Assembly: GCF_008705135.1 (NCBI RefSeq)
Contig: NZ_CP023694.1
Span: 8,035,001 to 8,099,000, forward strand
From: Streptomyces coeruleorubidus
GTDB lineage: Bacteria > Actinomycetota > Actinomycetes > Streptomycetales > Streptomycetaceae
Length of the DNA stretch: 64,000 nucleotides
Direction: 5' to 3'
Part shown: one piece after another, positions 63,429 to 64,000 of the stretch
How the letters are laid out: each line of letters starts with the position of its first letter
Numbering within the stretch: the first letter of the stretch is position 1
Program-made: the position numbers and the translations under genes
Notes under the pieces: model-generated
The model's input: only the letters and a program-made list of their open reading frames with translations
Told to the model about the DNA's origin: nothing
The model's database searches: none

Positions 63429-64000
63429 GTGAAGGCGCTGGTCAAACAGAAGGCGGAGCCCGGATTGTGGCTCGCGGACGTCCCGGAGCCCGCCGTCGGG
63501 CCCGGAGACGTACTGATCAAGGTGCTGCGCACCGGTATCTGCGGCACCGACCTGCACATCAGGGCCTGGGACGGCTGGGCGCAGCAGGCGATCCGCACCC
63601 CGCTGGTGCTCGGCCACGAGTTCGTCGGCGAGGTCGTCGGGACCGGGGGGGACGTCACCGACATCGCCGTCGGCGACCGGGTGAGCGGCGAGGGCCACCT
63701 GGTGTGCGGCAAGTGCCGCAACTGCCTGGCCGGCCGCCGTCACCTGTGCCGGGCCACCATCGGGCTGGGCGTGGGCCGGGACGGTGCGTTCGCCGAGTAC
63801 GTGGCCCTGCCCGCCGCCAACGTCTGGGTGCACCGGGTGCCCGTCGACCTCGACGTGGCCGCGATCTTCGACCCGTTCGGCAACGCCGTGCACACCGCGC
63901 TGTCGTTCCCGCTCGTCGGCGAGGACGTCCTGATCACCGGCGCGGGCCCGATCGGCCTGATGGCCGCCGCCGTGGCCCGGCACGCCGGAGCCCGCAACGT
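63429..64000 (+). CDS. tdh: L-threonine 3-dehydrogenase-like zinc dehydrogenase, 5' part
   Basis: The first 190 codons of a zinc medium-chain dehydrogenase, cut by the window edge. VLRTGICGTDLHIRAWDGWAQQAI near residue 35 and LVLGHEFVGEVVG near 60 carry the catalytic zinc ligands, and the pattern CGTDxHIxxWDxWAQ is that of threonine 3-dehydrogenase. The structural-zinc cysteines lie in CGKCRNCLAGRRHLC (~95). A nucleotide fold begins at DVLITGAGPIGLMAA. It oxidises L-threonine to 2-amino-3-ketobutyrate with NAD. GTG 63429 with CTGGAG upstream. From memory kbl follows in S. coelicolor. Confidence 0.9.
   Translation, partial: MKALVKQKAEPGLWLADVPEPAVGPGDVLIKVLRTGICGTDLHIRAWDGWAQQAIRTPLVLGHEFVGEVVGTGGDVTDIAVGDRVSGEGHLVCGKCRNCLAGRRHLCRATIGLGVGRDGAFAEYVALPAANVWVHRVPVDLDVAAIFDPFGNAVHTALSFPLVGEDVLITGAGPIGLMAAAVARHAGARN

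Noticed and set aside
1..64000. tRNA or rRNA genes, integrases, transposases, att sites
   Set aside because: None seen on reading both strands; no T-loop-like GGTTCRANYCC sites with cloverleaf pairing and no recombinase-like protein.

Overview
This is a 64 kb piece of a high-GC actinobacterial chromosome, almost certainly Streptomyces. The signs are dense short-gap operons, a near-total G/C third-position bias, frequent GTG starts, a conservon (cvnABCD), a complete hopanoid locus and several Streptomyces-specific small proteins. From memory, the gene order follows the S. coelicolor region around SCO6732 to SCO6799; I could not check this. I saw no rRNA, tRNA, CRISPR array, insertion sequence or prophage.

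Layout. 1-3.8 kb: the 3' end of a fadB-type beta-oxidation gene, a convergent MerR regulator, an asparagine-type permease and an internally deleted macrodomain gene. 3.8-12.7 kb: an arginase-family protein, three secreted peptidases (M1, S15, M14), a BCCT transporter and D-amino acid oxidase. 12.7-22.2 kb: a conserved hypothetical, an ABC-F ATPase, a glycolipid-binding protein, Tex, an LPFR small protein, an SCO6745-family protein, a GlxA-type regulator next to a DJ-1/PfpI protein carrying a TTA codon, and an enoyl-CoA hydratase. 22.4-26 kb: an RsbW-like ATP-binding protein, IPP isomerase, a cation-efflux protein and galE. 26.2-33.3 kb: a tightly coupled seven-gene operon with two CDP-alcohol phosphotransferases, a LicC-like nucleotidyltransferase, a glycerol-1-phosphate dehydrogenase relative, a GT2 glycosyltransferase and a TagGH-type ABC exporter. 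33.6-46.7 kb: the hopanoid operon (hpnC, hpnD, a small coupled ORF, hpnE, polyprenyl synthase, shc, hpnG, hpnH, ispG, dxs, aminotransferase). 46.7-47.5 kb: an XRE-cupin regulator plus a small membrane protein. 47.5-58.4 kb: a tyrosine phosphatase, a GH36 alpha-galactosidase, an M23 peptidase under a c-di-AMP riboswitch, secreted and lipase-like proteins, a methyltransferase/regulator deletion scar, a TetR regulator, an amino-acid dehydrogenase and an MBL-fold protein. 58.9-64 kb: the cvnABCD conservon, a GAF protein and the 5' part of a threonine-dehydrogenase-like gene.

How it works together. The hopanoid operon carries its own ispG and dxs, and idi lies about 10 kb upstream, so isoprenoid precursor supply and triterpenoid synthesis are grouped. 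Just before it, the 26-33 kb operon looks like a pathway that makes a phosphodiester-linked glycoconjugate on the cytoplasmic side and exports it. That operon is the best candidate here for an undescribed system. Many start choices are by-eye judgements from ribosome binding sites and overlaps.
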